DNA of 7,901 bases from Ignavibacteriaceae bacterium (GTDB lineage Bacteria; Bacteroidota; Ignavibacteria; Ignavibacteriales; Ignavibacteriaceae): positions 1 to 7,901 of the forward strand of contig JALNWB010000172.1 in NCBI GenBank assembly GCA_023231105.1, read 5' to 3'. The notes under the pieces were generated by a model. It was not told the origin of the DNA and searched no databases. It worked only from the letters and a program-made list of their open reading frames with translations. The position numbers and the translations under genes are program-made. Positions 7,452-7,901 of this stretch are shown here, in pieces (position 1 is the stretch's first letter; every line of letters begins with the position of its first letter).

Positions 7452-7901
7452 ATGAAAAGAATGTACAGTTTCTTTACCGTTATTATTTTAGTTGCTTTCA
7501 TTTTTTCAGGAGTAGGGAAAAGTCAGGATCTTCAAGGAACCCTGCACAAGCTTACCGGTTCTGCCGGCGAGGGGTATCTTTCACCGGTCATTTCTGCGTT
7601 CGGTGCTAATTTGAATTCAGGATGGGTGCACAAATCACCTTCCTCTAAACTATTCGGGATAGATATAGAAGTTGGAGTAGTAGCCATGGCTACCATGTTT
7701 GGAGACAATAATAAAACCTTTAGTTCAAGCGGAACGTTTAGGTTTAGTCAAAGCCAAGCACGAACCATGATTGATAAAAGTTCTGACGTTAGGTTGAATC
7801 TATTAAGTAATTCTCAAAAAGATGAATTTGCCGCAAAGATAGCTCAGCAAGATTTTTCAGTTGGGATAAGCGGACCAACTATTGTTGGGAAAAAAGACTC
7901 A
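7452..7901 (+). CDS. DUF6588-like exported protein, probable outer-membrane protein (3' end missing)
   Basis: The frame is open for 150 codons from the ATG at 7452 to the window edge. A strong AAGGAG at 7439-7444, seven bases before the ATG, fixes this start over the internal ATG at 7461. Residues 1-24 are a signal peptide (MKRMYSFFTV, hydrophobic, ending GVGKSQ). The mature start includes GYLSPVISAFGANLNSGW (41-58) and KLFGIDIEVGVVAMA (66-80), which recalls the N-terminus of DUF6588 proteins of Bacteroidota: a segment of the form YLxPxxxxFGxxLNSGW followed by LFGxDxxV. These proteins are predicted small outer-membrane beta-barrels of unknown function. About residues 97-135 are less hydrophobic (FRFSQSQARTMIDKSS). 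The assignment is from memory of the family pattern and could be wrong; export is well supported. It follows the DUF5916 gene on the same strand after 244 bp and probably has its own promoter. Confidence 0.78.
   Translation, partial: MKRMYSFFTVIILVAFIFSGVGKSQDLQGTLHKLTGSAGEGYLSPVISAFGANLNSGWVHKSPSSKLFGIDIEVGVVAMATMFGDNNKTFSSSGTFRFSQSQARTMIDKSSDVRLNLLSNSQKDEFAAKIAQQDFSVGISGPTIVGKKDS

Overview
The window looks like a chromosomal segment of an AT-rich bacterium of the Bacteroidota/Chlorobiota group, most likely Ignavibacteria-like. The main reasons are a C-terminal secretion tail with the motif NLYQNYPNPFNP, typical of type IX-sorted proteins in Ignavibacteria and relatives, a DUF5916/CBM9-like outer-membrane protein, a DUF6588-like protein, and a LytS/LytTR-type two-component pair with a 7TMR-DISM-like sensor. 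This assignment is inferred from protein style; no rRNA or other phylogenetic marker is present.

Layout: (1) Positions 1-1412, minus strand, hold a secreted protein cut by the left edge (signal peptide, beta-propeller-like repeats, cadherin-like domain, T9SS-type sorting domain). (2) Positions 1624-4079, minus strand, hold a two-gene operon: a membrane histidine kinase and, joined by a one-base TAATG overlap, a LytTR response regulator. (3) Positions 4080-4543 form a divergent intergenic region. It contains a decayed fragment of an IS4-type DDE transposase, recognisable around its second catalytic aspartate, then an AT-rich leader. (4) Positions 4544-7207, plus strand, hold an 887-residue exported protein with an N-terminal CBM9-like domain and a predicted C-terminal outer-membrane beta-barrel (DUF5916 family). 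(5) Positions 7208-7451 are an AT-rich intergenic region with an 8-bp perfect inverted repeat and TTGAA motifs spaced 27 bp apart. (6) Positions 7452-7901, plus strand, hold the start of a DUF6588-like exported protein, cut by the right edge.

How the genes may work together: four of the five genes encode envelope or exported proteins, and the fifth is the response regulator served by the membrane kinase. The kinase carries a periplasmic jelly-roll-like domain of the type that often binds small ligands, so the pair may sense an envelope or carbohydrate signal and control a neighbouring surface-protein gene. That link rests only on gene position. I see no CRISPR array, RNA gene, complete mobile element or clear new defence or biosynthetic system. 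The best unannotated signal is the transposase remnant between the divergent genes.
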